Origin: Acetobacter ascendens
Lineage (GTDB): Bacteria > Pseudomonadota > Alphaproteobacteria > Acetobacterales > Acetobacteraceae
Assembly (NCBI RefSeq): GCF_001766235.1
Contig: NZ_CP015167.1
Span: forward strand, 1-43,148
Length of the DNA: 43,148 bases
Direction: 5' to 3'
Shown: positions 14,882 to 22,179 of the stretch, piece by piece
Layout of the letters: each line of letters opens with the position of its first letter
Position numbering within the stretch: position 1 is the stretch's first letter
The notes under the pieces: model-generated
What the model was told of the DNA's origin: nothing
What the model saw: the letters and a program-made list of their open reading frames with translations, nothing else
The model's database searches: none
Made by a program: the position numbers and the translations under genes

Positions 14882-15076
14882 ATGCGAACCAATATCATTA
14901 TTGACGATACCCTCATGACAGATGCGCTGAAGGCGTCTGGCGTCAAAACCAAGAAAGAAGCCGTCGAACTCGGATTGCGGACGCTGATCAAGTTGAATCA
15001 GCAGCGGCAATTGCGTTCCATGAAGGGAAGGCTGGAGTGGCGGGGTGATCTCGACGCCATGCGTTCCGACGTATGA
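14882..15076 (+). CDS. vapB: VapB-type antitoxin
   Basis: The protein has 64 residues and the VapB (type II antitoxin) pattern: RTNIIIDDTLMTDALKASGVKTKKEAVELGLRTLIKL, a ribbon-helix-helix DNA-binding half, then a basic linker and the C-terminal GRLEWRGDLDAMRSD that wraps the toxin. It overlaps the vapC start by 4 bases. The toxin is cut short by an IS5 insertion, so the antitoxin is now an orphan. Its intact operator suggests it may still repress its own promoter. Confidence 0.9.
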   Translation: MRTNIIIDDTLMTDALKASGVKTKKEAVELGLRTLIKLNQQRQLRSMKGRLEWRGDLDAMRSDV

Positions 15077-15148
15077 TTCTGGTCGATTCATCGGTCTGGA
15101 TCGATTTTTTCAGGGGTACGGTGACGCCACAGGTTGATGCTCTGGACC
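15073..15148 (+). pseudogene. vapC: VapC PIN-domain toxin, truncated by an insertion sequence
   Basis: The first 25 residues (MILVDSSVWIDFFRG, with the catalytic PIN Asp5) are intact and end at DALDR, where the IS5-type element begins. Sequence beyond the right end of the IS does not resume VapC, so the rest is deleted and not merely interrupted. The frame runs on into the IS to about 15453, but that part is not VapC. Toxin activity should be lost. Confidence 0.85.
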
Positions 15149-16202
15149 GGCTTTGTTGCAGAATTCGGCATGCGGTCGTGATGAGTCCTTTGATGTTCTG
15201 TTCTTTACCGGACGGCCTGCGTGAGGGGGATTCCGAGCGCTGTGAAGCGATTGAGTATGGCGATACGGACGTGAACTTCCGTGACCTGACGGTCGAAGTC
15301 CCGTGCCGTCAGGCGCTGACCGAGAAGTTTGATGCAATGCATTTTCGTCTCGACACGGCTTCTTCGATGATAACCGCTCCATCGTTTCCAGATGGCCCGA
15401 CCGAGATGCCCACAGGCCCGCAGAGCTTCATTGCGGGCGATGGCCCCCGGTGATGTGGGGCTCCATGGTTTTGCGTTCTTCCGAGGCGGAATGATAGCCT
15501 GGGCGCCACGGTCGGCGATGGTTTCATGGGATTGCCTGGTATCATACGCGCCATCGGCGATGACGCTCGCGATGGTCTCGTCATCAGGGATCTGGGCCAG
15601 AAGTCCCGGCAGAACCGGGGCATCACCGACCTCGTTGCCCGTGATCTCGACGGCCCGGATTTCCAGTGATCCTTCGTCAATCCCGATGTGGAGTTTACGC
15701 CAGATCCTACGTTTCGAGCCGCCATGCTTACGCCTGTGCCATTCGCCTTCTCCCTCGACCTTGATCCCGGTGCTGTCGATCAGGAGATGAAGCGGTCCGC
15801 CCGAGCCACCATAGGGAATATCGACTGTCAGGGATTTCTGCCGCCGGCTCAGCGTGCTGAAATCCGGTACATGCCACGCCAGTCCAGCCAGGCGAAGCAG
15901 GCTTTCGACGAAACCGGTCGCCTGCCTCAGGGCCATGCCGAAGAGAACCTTCAGCGTCAGACAGGTCTGGATCGCGGCATCGCTGTAACTCCGTCGCCGT
16001 CCCCGCCGCCCCGTTGACAGGCCTCCCCAGGTCATCGCCGGATCAAACCACACCATTAGAGACCCACGCTTCTTCAGCGCCGCGTTATAGGAAGGCCAGT
16101 TCGTCGTTCGATAGGTCACAGGCTGCGGCTTGCTCATGCCTTCCCGTTACCAGATAGGATTCACTCGGTGAATCCTGCCACCATAAATTCTGCAACAAAG
16201 CC
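15149..16202 (-). mobile_element. IS5-family insertion sequence, 1,054 bp
   Basis: GGCTTTGTTGCAGAATT at 15149 is mirrored by its exact complement ending at 16202. One transposase gene fills most of the element on the minus strand. The flanking bases (GGACC on the left, TCTTA on the right) do not match, so the insertion was followed by a deletion. This agrees with the missing end of vapC. Confidence 0.9.
15205..16137 (-). CDS. IS5-family transposase
   Basis: This is a full-length 310-residue DDE transposase. Recognisable parts are the N-terminal NWPSYNAALKKRGSLMVWFD with a helix-turn-helix following, LLIDSTGIKVEGEGEWHRRKHG holding the first catalytic Asp, SVIADGAYDTRQSH with the second, and RRSRVETKMHCIKLLG with the catalytic Glu in the usual R-x-x-x-E context. 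Start and stop lie inside the inverted repeats, and no frameshift is needed, so the element may be active. Confidence 0.93.
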   Translation of the reverse strand: MSKPQPVTYRTTNWPSYNAALKKRGSLMVWFDPAMTWGGLSTGRRGRRRSYSDAAIQTCLTLKVLFGMALRQATGFVESLLRLAGLAWHVPDFSTLSRRQKSLTVDIPYGGSGGPLHLLIDSTGIKVEGEGEWHRRKHGGSKRRIWRKLHIGIDEGSLEIRAVEITGNEVGDAPVLPGLLAQIPDDETIASVIADGAYDTRQSHETIADRGAQAIIPPRKNAKPWSPTSPGAIARNEALRACGHLGRAIWKRWSGYHRRSRVETKMHCIKLLGQRLTARDFDRQVTEVHVRIAILNRFTALGIPLTQAVR

Positions 16203-16683
16203 TCTTATTGACAGTGCCCGGTGCGTCGCGCCAAACAGCGCGATCGCGCTAGCAAAAAGGCGTAACCGATAGATGGCGAGAATCACCAGCAGGATATAGG
16301 TGCCTATAGTGTTTCTGGGCCTGATTATAGGCTGGCCTACCCACGTCGACAATTCCGCGTTCGGCCGCCTAAGCGGTGCGCTCCATGGCGAATAAGCGGG
16401 TGGCGTAGTTGCGCATCATATCTCCCGAATGCGTCATCGGTATGCCGCAAATAGCCGTTCGAGCAACACTACGCCAAGTAGGTCTTTGCTACAAAAGCGC
16501 CGGCTGGGAAATGAAGGCGTGCCTGGCGACCTTAATGAGGTTGTCAGCCGCAATTATCGCGCAAAAGAGAATAAGCGATGAACGTCATTCATATCAAAAT
16601 GATATGGCACTACGCAGTAACTTGCATTCGAGTTGCATTTCAGATTAGGGCATCCTACTCACCCACCAACAGGATTATCGACC
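16203..16683. other. Intergenic region upstream of the thiosulfate/oxidase operon
   Basis: The 480 bases between the IS and the operon contain no supported gene. A hydrophobic minus-strand frame (16161-16352) starts in this region but ends inside the IS repeat and is best ignored. The region likely holds the operon promoter. A dyad at 16590-16606 is listed separately. Confidence 0.5.
16590..16606 (+). promoter_or_regulatory. Operator-like dyad CATATC-AAAAT-GATATG
   Basis: A perfect 6-bp inverted repeat with a 5-base spacer lies 77 bases before the first gene of the thiosulfate operon. The arm length and AT-rich spacer suit a dimeric regulator. No regulator gene is adjacent. The plasmid ArsR-type protein at 33015 uses a different-looking dyad. 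Confidence 0.4.
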
Positions 16684-17247
16684 ATGCGCCGTTTTGCCAA
16701 GGTCTTCGTCCTTGTCAATCTCGCACTTGCCGCCTCCACTGCGTTTGCCCAGCATAACTTTTCAGACCCAGGTTTCTGGACCACGCCGACCATCCAGAGT
16801 TACGGCAAGATGCACATGCTGCCCAACGCGGCCTACAAGCCCGAAAAAGATGCGACCTACAAGATCGTGTTTTCGCTGACCAAGGGCTCAAAGACGCCGG
16901 CCGACGTGAATCCGTCGCTGGATCACGTGGCCCGCACCGTCAATCTGTATGTCGCATCAGGCGTGCCGGTTTCGCACCTGAAATTTGTGGCCATTGCTTA
17001 TGGCGAAGCGACGTCGCTGGCCCTGAGTGACGAAGCGTATCGGGCCAAGTTCGGCAGTGCCAATCCCAACCTGCCGTTGATTGCCTCGCTGCGCAAGGCT
17101 GGCGTGGATGTGGCGGTCTGTGGCCAGGCCGTCGCAGAGCATCAGTTCACTTACGCAGATGTGGACAAGTCGGTCACCACCGCGCTGTCCGGGCTGACCA
17201 CGATTACCACGCTGGAGCACGAGGGTTACGACCTGATGCCGATGTAA
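16684..17247 (+). CDS. Periplasmic DsrE-like protein
   Basis: This is a 187-residue secreted protein with a Sec signal ending near TAFAQH. The mature chain fits the DsrE fold. It has YKIVFSLTKGSKTPADVNPSLDHVARTVNLYVASGVP at the start, HLKFVAIAYGEAT in the middle, and KAGVDVAVCGQAVAEHQ, whose Cys aligns with the sulfur-binding Cys of DsrE proteins. It ends with the usual LTTITTLEHEGYDLMPM. ATG 16684 is preferred over the longer frame from 16633 because the signal peptide begins there. It leads an eight-gene operon with tsdBA and a cbb3-like oxidase, so a role in handling sulfane sulfur from thiosulfate is a fair inference. Confidence 0.8.
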   Translation: MRRFAKVFVLVNLALAASTAFAQHNFSDPGFWTTPTIQSYGKMHMLPNAAYKPEKDATYKIVFSLTKGSKTPADVNPSLDHVARTVNLYVASGVPVSHLKFVAIAYGEATSLALSDEAYRAKFGSANPNLPLIASLRKAGVDVAVCGQAVAEHQFTYADVDKSVTTALSGLTTITTLEHEGYDLMPM

Positions 17248-17302
17248 GGATCGGTCCGCCATTTCCTTGTCCAATTCGAATGCGTTTCTTTGGAGATACA
17301 TC

Positions 17303-18298
17303 ATGTTGAAACAGTCGACTCTGGCTGCCGGTCTGTTGTGCGCACTGTTTACCTCGCTCGCCAGTCCATCCATGGCGCAGGACGCTTCTTCGCAACGTTT
17401 CAACGAGGCGTTGTCGCCGCCCTGGCAGAACGGCGCCAACGACGACGCCACGGATCGCGGCTTCGACTTTACCGTGCCTGATGCGGACAATCTCGCCGAT
17501 TTCCACGGTGACCCGGTTAACCCCAAACTTGCGCTGTACGTCGGTGGCAACTATTTTTTTGCGATGGCGCCGCTAGTGCAGGCGTTCGAAAAACTGCATC
17601 CCGAGTTCAAGGGCCGTATCTACTGGGAGACCATTCCCCCCGGTTTGCTGATGAAACAGCTGAAGGCCGGCGGCACGGTTACTGTCGGTAACATGACCTG
17701 GACGGTCAAGCCGGATGTCTATCTGGCAGGTCTGAAGAAGGTTCAGCAGTTTGTCGCCGACGGCACGCTCGACGCGCCGGCTGTGCCCTACGTCACCAAC
17801 ACGCTCACCATCATGGTTGCAAAGGGCAACCCCGAGCACATTACCAAGCTGGCTGATCTGGCCAAGCCTAATATCAAGCTGGCCATGCCGAACCCGGAGT
17901 TCGAGGGCATTTCTCGCCAGATCACCGATGCGCTGACCAAGGCGGGCGGTCCATCGCTGGCAACCATGGTCTACGAAACGAAGCGGAAGGACGGCAGTAC
18001 CGTGCTGACGCACATCCACCATCGTCAGACGCCGCTGTGGATCATGCAGGGAAGGGCCGAAGCCGGCGTGACCTGGCAATCGGAAGCGATATTCCAGGAG
18101 CAGGCCGGGCATCCCATTTCGCACGTGGATATTCCGGCATCAGAAAACAGCACGGCGATCTACGGCGGTGCGGTGGTGAAAGACGCGGCGCATAAGGAAG
18201 CCGGCCGTGAGTGGCTGCAGTTTGTCCGCTCACCCGAAGGGCTGGCCATCTTCGAACGCTATGGCTTCAAGGCCTACGCGGGCGGCGGCAAAAAATAA
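17303..18298 (+). CDS. Periplasmic substrate-binding protein, paralogue of the one at 3486
   Basis: This 331-residue secreted protein starts at ATG 17303 after GGAG; the signal ends near PSMAQD. It shares long identical runs with the protein at 3486-4520: LYVGGNYFFAMAPL, IYWETIPPGLL, APAVPYVTNTLTIM, LAMPNPEFEGI, STVLTHIHHRQTPL, AGVTWQSEAIFQEQ and AIFERYGFKAY. About two-thirds of positions agree by eye. The fold is that of type II binding proteins (sulfate/molybdate/thiosulfate-like). No transporter genes accompany either copy, while both follow a DsrE-like gene and precede a thiosulfate oxidase. It is therefore probably a periplasmic carrier for the pathway rather than an uptake component. 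The gene lies 55 bases after the DsrE-like gene. Confidence 0.82.
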   Translation: MLKQSTLAAGLLCALFTSLASPSMAQDASSQRFNEALSPPWQNGANDDATDRGFDFTVPDADNLADFHGDPVNPKLALYVGGNYFFAMAPLVQAFEKLHPEFKGRIYWETIPPGLLMKQLKAGGTVTVGNMTWTVKPDVYLAGLKKVQQFVADGTLDAPAVPYVTNTLTIMVAKGNPEHITKLADLAKPNIKLAMPNPEFEGISRQITDALTKAGGPSLATMVYETKRKDGSTVLTHIHHRQTPLWIMQGRAEAGVTWQSEAIFQEQAGHPISHVDIPASENSTAIYGGAVVKDAAHKEAGREWLQFVRSPEGLAIFERYGFKAYAGGGKK

Positions 18299-18337
18299 TT
18301 CGGGTGTTGACGCTGCATTAACGTAGGGGTACACGGC

Positions 18338-19108
18338 ATGATCAAACGGGCCATCGCTGCAGTCTTCTGTTTCGCTGTATCACTGGGCAGCGCCCATGCG
18401 GCGGAAGTCATCCACATCTATGGCCCGGGTGGTCCGGCGCCTGCCATGAAAGCCGCTGCCAAAGCCTATGGCGATGCGCACGGCGTGGAGGTCATCGTCA
18501 CGGCTGGCCCCACCGACGCCTGGGCCGACGATTTCAAAAAGGATGGCGACCTGATCTACAGCGGCTCGGAAGCGATGATGAGTGACTTCGTCACGCAGTT
18601 CGGTGGCGCGATGCTCGACGGGACCATCGAATCACTGTATCTGCGACCAGCGGCTATTCTGGTTCGTCCCGGCAACCCGCGGCATGTCGGTGGCTTCACT
18701 GACCTGCTCAAGCCGGGTATGCGCGTCATGGTGGTCAACGGTGCCGGTCAGGTCGGCATGTGGGAAGACATCGCCGGACGTGACGGCGACATCCGCACGT
18801 TGCAGGCGTTGCGTCACAACATTGTTTTCTACGCGCCGAACAGCGCCAAAGCGAAGGCGCGCTGGACGCAGGATGCGAGCGTAGATGCGTGGATCATCTA
18901 TGCAATCTGGGCCAAGGCCAATCCGGGCATTGCCGACGTCGTACCGCTGGATGCCGACCACGCCATTTACCGCGACTGCGGCGTAGCGCTGACGGCCAAG
19001 GGCCAGAAGGATGCGGCGACCACCGGTTTCGTGGCGTTTCTGAAAAGCCCCGAAGGATATAAAATCTTTGCCCGCTATGGCTGGAGCGATCATGCGCCTG
19101 CCCATTGA
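18338..19108 (+). CDS. AcfC-like periplasmic binding protein
   Basis: The 256-residue protein has a signal peptide ending at SAHAAE. It follows the AcfC/ModA-like pattern: VIHIYGPGGPAPAMKAAAKAY at the start, GSEAMMSDFV, SLYLRPAAILVRPGNPRHV, MRVMVVNGAGQVGMWEDIAGR, VDAWIIYAIWAKANP and a closing KSPEGYKIFARYGW. AcfC proteins are type II binding proteins for small oxyanions or organic acids, with uncertain ligands. It is 39 bases behind the first SBP gene and overlaps tsdB by 17 bases, so it is made with the thiosulfate enzymes. It is a second orphan SBP without a permease. Confidence 0.8.
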   Translation: MIKRAIAAVFCFAVSLGSAHAAEVIHIYGPGGPAPAMKAAAKAYGDAHGVEVIVTAGPTDAWADDFKKDGDLIYSGSEAMMSDFVTQFGGAMLDGTIESLYLRPAAILVRPGNPRHVGGFTDLLKPGMRVMVVNGAGQVGMWEDIAGRDGDIRTLQALRHNIVFYAPNSAKAKARWTQDASVDAWIIYAIWAKANPGIADVVPLDADHAIYRDCGVALTAKGQKDAATTGFVAFLKSPEGYKIFARYGWSDHAPAH

Positions 19109-19772
19109 ACTGCGCGCCTGCCTGCTGATTCTCGTCCTTCTGATGACTAGCAGCGTCGCGGCGGCTAACATGACTCAGGGCGCGCAAATTGCAAATGCTG
19201 GCAACGGCCATGGCGCTCCGCCCTGTGCGAGCTGCCACGGCGTTATGGGCGAAGGCAACGCGGTGGCAGGCTTCCCCCGGCTAGTCGGTTTGCCGCCTGA
19301 GTACTTGCAGAACCAGCTGACCGATTTCGCCAGCGGACAGCGGCAAAACGCCATGATGACGCCTATCGCCAAAGCTCTGTCGGCCGACGAGATGGCATCA
19401 CTGGCAGCGTATTACACGCAATTGCCGGTTCCGACCAAGGTCACGCCGCTTGCTTCCGGGACTGCAGGTAATACTGCTTCCAGCATAGGCGAGCAGCTGG
19501 CTAACCGCGGGCGCTGGTCCGATGGCGTGCCCGCTTGCAGCTCGTGCCATGGTCAGGGCGGCGTGGGCGTGGGCGCGAACTTCCCAGCACTCGCCGGGCA
19601 GTCATCGTTGTATCTGGTGAACCAGCTACAGGCGTGGCGCAAGGGTACACGCGATGCCGGTCCGCTGGGCCTGATGGGCGGCATCGCGAAAAAACTGTCC
19701 GATGCCGAAGTCCAGGCCGTGGCCGATTACTTCAGTGAGCAGACACCTGCCACACCCGGGGAAAAGCCATGA
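19092..19772 (+). CDS. tsdB: Diheme cytochrome c4-type protein, probable TsdB
   Basis: This is a 226-residue exported protein with a signal peptide ending near VAAANM. Two heme-attachment motifs are present, CASCH at 45-49 and CSSCH at 149-153. Each sits in a repeat with the c4-type elements FPRLVGLPPEYLQNQL and FPALAGQSSLYLVNQL, showing that the protein is a duplicated cytochrome c. It directly precedes tsdA with a 4-bp overlap. In several bacteria TsdB accepts electrons from TsdA and passes them to the respiratory chain; here the next partner would be the oxidase encoded downstream. ATG 19092 follows GGAG and is preferred to 19068. Confidence 0.82.
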   Translation: MRLPIELRACLLILVLLMTSSVAAANMTQGAQIANAGNGHGAPPCASCHGVMGEGNAVAGFPRLVGLPPEYLQNQLTDFASGQRQNAMMTPIAKALSADEMASLAAYYTQLPVPTKVTPLASGTAGNTASSIGEQLANRGRWSDGVPACSSCHGQGGVGVGANFPALAGQSSLYLVNQLQAWRKGTRDAGPLGLMGGIAKKLSDAEVQAVADYFSEQTPATPGEKP

Positions 19773-20752
19773 AAACCTCTTACGTTATCGCCGCCGTTGT
19801 CGGTGTACTGGCTATCGCCGGTGGCACCATTTTCATTTCGGGTTACCACGAGGCCGACGAACCAAAGCCGGTCGCGGTCGTCGTTGCCAAACCGGCGGCG
19901 CCGAAGCCCGAGAAGAAGCCCTTTGCGCCGCCTTCGGAGGCATCCATGCCAAAGGACGATTTCGGCAAGATGGTGAGCCTGGGCGAACAGATTTTCGAGC
20001 ACCCGAAAGAGAACGCGCCCGAGTTTGTCGGCAATCAGCTGCACTGCAGCAGCTGTCACCTGGACGCTGGCCGTAAGGCCGGCGCGGCGCCGATGTGGGC
20101 CGCGTACGTGGCGTATCCTGCTTACCGAGCCAAGAATGGTCACGTCAATACATTCGAAGAACGCCTGCAGGGCTGCTTCAAGTTCAGCATGAACGGGAAG
20201 GCGCCGCCGTTGGGTGACAAGACACTCGTGGCATTGGAGACCTACGCCTACTGGCTGGCGAAAGGCGCGCCGGTGGATGACAAGCTTCCCGGCCGTGGCT
20301 ATCCGAAACTCGACAAACCTCCGCTGCCTGCCGACTACGCCCGCGGGCAGACCGTCTACGAGGCCAAATGCGCGCTTTGCCATGCCAAGGACGGAGGCGG
20401 TCAGATCGCCGCCGATGGCAGCATGGCATTTCCTGCCCTGTGGGGGCCAGGGTCGTTCAACTGGGGCGCCGGCATGGGCAGCATCAAGAACGCAGCAGCC
20501 TTCATCAAGGCGAACATGCCGCTCAGTCGCGGTAACACCCTCTCTGATCAGGACGCCTGGGACGTGGCGACCTATATGAATAGTCAGGATCGTCCACAGG
20601 ATCCGCGCTATCTGGGAACCGTGGAGGCAACCCGCGCCAAGTTTCATGATTCGGCCAGTTCGATGTACGGCAAGACGGTCAACGGTCATGTGCTCGGCAG
20701 CGCATCGGTGCCATCCGGCGGTACGACCATGAAAGGCGCGCCCAATCCATGA
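19769..20752 (+). CDS. tsdA: Thiosulfate dehydrogenase TsdA (tetrathionate-forming diheme cytochrome)
   Basis: This 327-residue protein has an N-terminal helix or signal anchor and a Pro/Lys-rich linker to about residue 60. The first heme motif CSSCH is at 93-97 and is followed by the TsdA hallmark AAPMWAAYVAYPAYR. Cys136 in ERLQGCFKFSMNG corresponds to the unusual Cys ligand of the active-site heme. The second motif CALCH is at 201-205 and ends in a cytochrome c domain. TsdA joins two thiosulfates to tetrathionate in the periplasm and releases two electrons. It overlaps tsdB and ccoN by 4 bases each, a strong sign of tight co-expression. The uncleaved-looking start may leave it membrane-anchored. 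Confidence 0.88.
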   Translation: MKTSYVIAAVVGVLAIAGGTIFISGYHEADEPKPVAVVVAKPAAPKPEKKPFAPPSEASMPKDDFGKMVSLGEQIFEHPKENAPEFVGNQLHCSSCHLDAGRKAGAAPMWAAYVAYPAYRAKNGHVNTFEERLQGCFKFSMNGKAPPLGDKTLVALETYAYWLAKGAPVDDKLPGRGYPKLDKPPLPADYARGQTVYEAKCALCHAKDGGGQIAADGSMAFPALWGPGSFNWGAGMGSIKNAAAFIKANMPLSRGNTLSDQDAWDVATYMNSQDRPQDPRYLGTVEATRAKFHDSASSMYGKTVNGHVLGSASVPSGGTTMKGAPNP

Positions 20753-22179
20753 GCAGTGTGGCGATAGATACACACGGCGACAGCGAACTCGATCTGCCGA
20801 TCACCGGGACGTTGGCCGGCACCGAACACGGGCTGCTGCGTGCGCATGGGCTTGCGGCCCTGACTACGCTGATCCTGTCAGCGGTCTTCGGCACCGTCGT
20901 CGCGATCAAGTTCGTGCTGCCGAATTTTCTTGGTAGCGAACCGTGGGCGACCTGGGGTCTGCTGCGTTACAACCATACGCAGGGCATCATGTTCGGCTGG
21001 CTGGGTAACGCGTTTCTGGCTTTTCTGTATTTCGCCACGCCGCGATTGTCGGGACGTGCGGTGACCAGCCGAGGCCTGGGCTGGACGCTGTTCGTGCTGT
21101 GGAATTTCGGCATGGTGCTGCCGGGCTGGGCGCTAGTCGAGGCGAACCTGCCGCACTGGCTCTTGGCGATCAAACCACTGGAATGGACCGAGTTTCCGCT
21201 GCTCATCAATGCGATGACGGAACTGTGCCTGGTGTTGCTCGGGGTCCAGTTTCTTTGGCCGATCGTGCGCGGGCCTGAGCGCGATCGACTGTACATTTCG
21301 GCGTGGTATGCGCTGGGTGGCGGCGTGTTTACCCTGCTGTCGTTTCCGATGGGCAGCCTGATTCCCGAGTTCACTCCCGGCGCCGTGGGAGCGGCGTTCA
21401 GCGGCTTGTGGATCCACGACGCGGTCGGCCTGCTGGTGACGCCTTTTATCCTGTCCATGTCGTATTACGTCATCCCCGCCGTGACCGGCAAGCCGGTCTA
21501 CAGCCACTTTCTGTCGATTCTCGGGTTCTGGGTGCTGTTTTTTGTCTACCCTCTCAATGGCACACATCACTACGTGTACTCGGCCATTCCGATGGATACC
21601 CAGCGCGCAGCGATTGCTGCTTCGATGCTGCTGGGCGTCGACGTCATCATGGTGGTGTTCAATCAGCTGATGTCGCTGCGCGGATCCGGCGCCATGGCGA
21701 TGCGCGACGTACCTCTGCGTTTTGTGACGGTGGGCGTGGTGTTTTACCTGCTGGTGAGCATCCAGGGTGCGGGACAGGCCGCAATGCCTGTGCAGCGGCT
21801 GATTCATTTCAGTGACTGGGTAATCGGCCACTCGCATCTGGCGATGCTCGGCTTTGCCAGCTTCATTGCTATCGGTGCCCTGCTGCATGCGTGGCAGCGC
21901 ACGCCCGGCGCGCGCTATCACAATGGTCGTGCCAATGCCGCGTTCTGGCTGATTCTGGGTGGACTGACGCTGATGGTCGCCGACCTGACGATGGCTGGAC
22001 TGGTGCAGGGCGAGCTGTGGGGCGAGCACGTGCCGTGGATGGATTCGGTGCGTGCATCGATGCCGTATTGGTGGTGGCGCGTTGTTTCGGCCGTCCCTAT
22101 TCTGGCCGGCTTCGGTTTCCTGATTGCTGCCATGCTGAGCGGCCCACGTGTTACCGCCGCGGCGCGGGTGCCAGCATGA
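20749..22179 (+). CDS. ccoN: cbb3-like cytochrome oxidase subunit I (CcoN)
   Basis: This 476-residue protein has about 12 membrane helices. Ligand residues of heme-copper oxidases are visible: His in YNHTQGIMFGW, His in LWIHDAVGLLVTP, the His pair in GTHHYVYSAIP, and two His in IGHSHLAMLGF. MSYYVIPAVTGKP carries a Tyr in the position where cbb3 enzymes have their cross-linked Tyr. The WIHD segment differs from the usual GHNAVGF of textbook CcoN, so this is a divergent branch. It reduces O2 to water. Overlap with tsdA (4 bases) and with the CcoO-type gene (4 bases) places it at the electron-accepting end of a thiosulfate respiration operon. Confidence 0.88.
   Translation: MSSVAIDTHGDSELDLPITGTLAGTEHGLLRAHGLAALTTLILSAVFGTVVAIKFVLPNFLGSEPWATWGLLRYNHTQGIMFGWLGNAFLAFLYFATPRLSGRAVTSRGLGWTLFVLWNFGMVLPGWALVEANLPHWLLAIKPLEWTEFPLLINAMTELCLVLLGVQFLWPIVRGPERDRLYISAWYALGGGVFTLLSFPMGSLIPEFTPGAVGAAFSGLWIHDAVGLLVTPFILSMSYYVIPAVTGKPVYSHFLSILGFWVLFFVYPLNGTHHYVYSAIPMDTQRAAIAASMLLGVDVIMVVFNQLMSLRGSGAMAMRDVPLRFVTVGVVFYLLVSIQGAGQAAMPVQRLIHFSDWVIGHSHLAMLGFASFIAIGALLHAWQRTPGARYHNGRANAAFWLILGGLTLMVADLTMAGLVQGELWGEHVPWMDSVRASMPYWWWRVVSAVPILAGFGFLIAAMLSGPRVTAAARVPA

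Noticed and set aside
15149..15453. Continuation of VapC to 15453
   Set aside because: Beyond 15148 the frame runs through IS5 sequence on its non-coding strand. It shows no PIN-domain residues.
15144..16207. Target duplication for the IS5-type element
   Set aside because: Left flank GGACC and right flank TCTTA do not match at 3, 4 or 5 bases. A deletion after insertion is more likely.
21891..22175. Extension of the CcoO-type frame upstream to 21891
   Set aside because: The extra 95 codons lie wholly inside ccoN in another frame, are low in complexity (rich in Arg, Gly, Ala) and lack a signal. ATG 22176 overlaps the ccoN stop and starts a proper membrane anchor.
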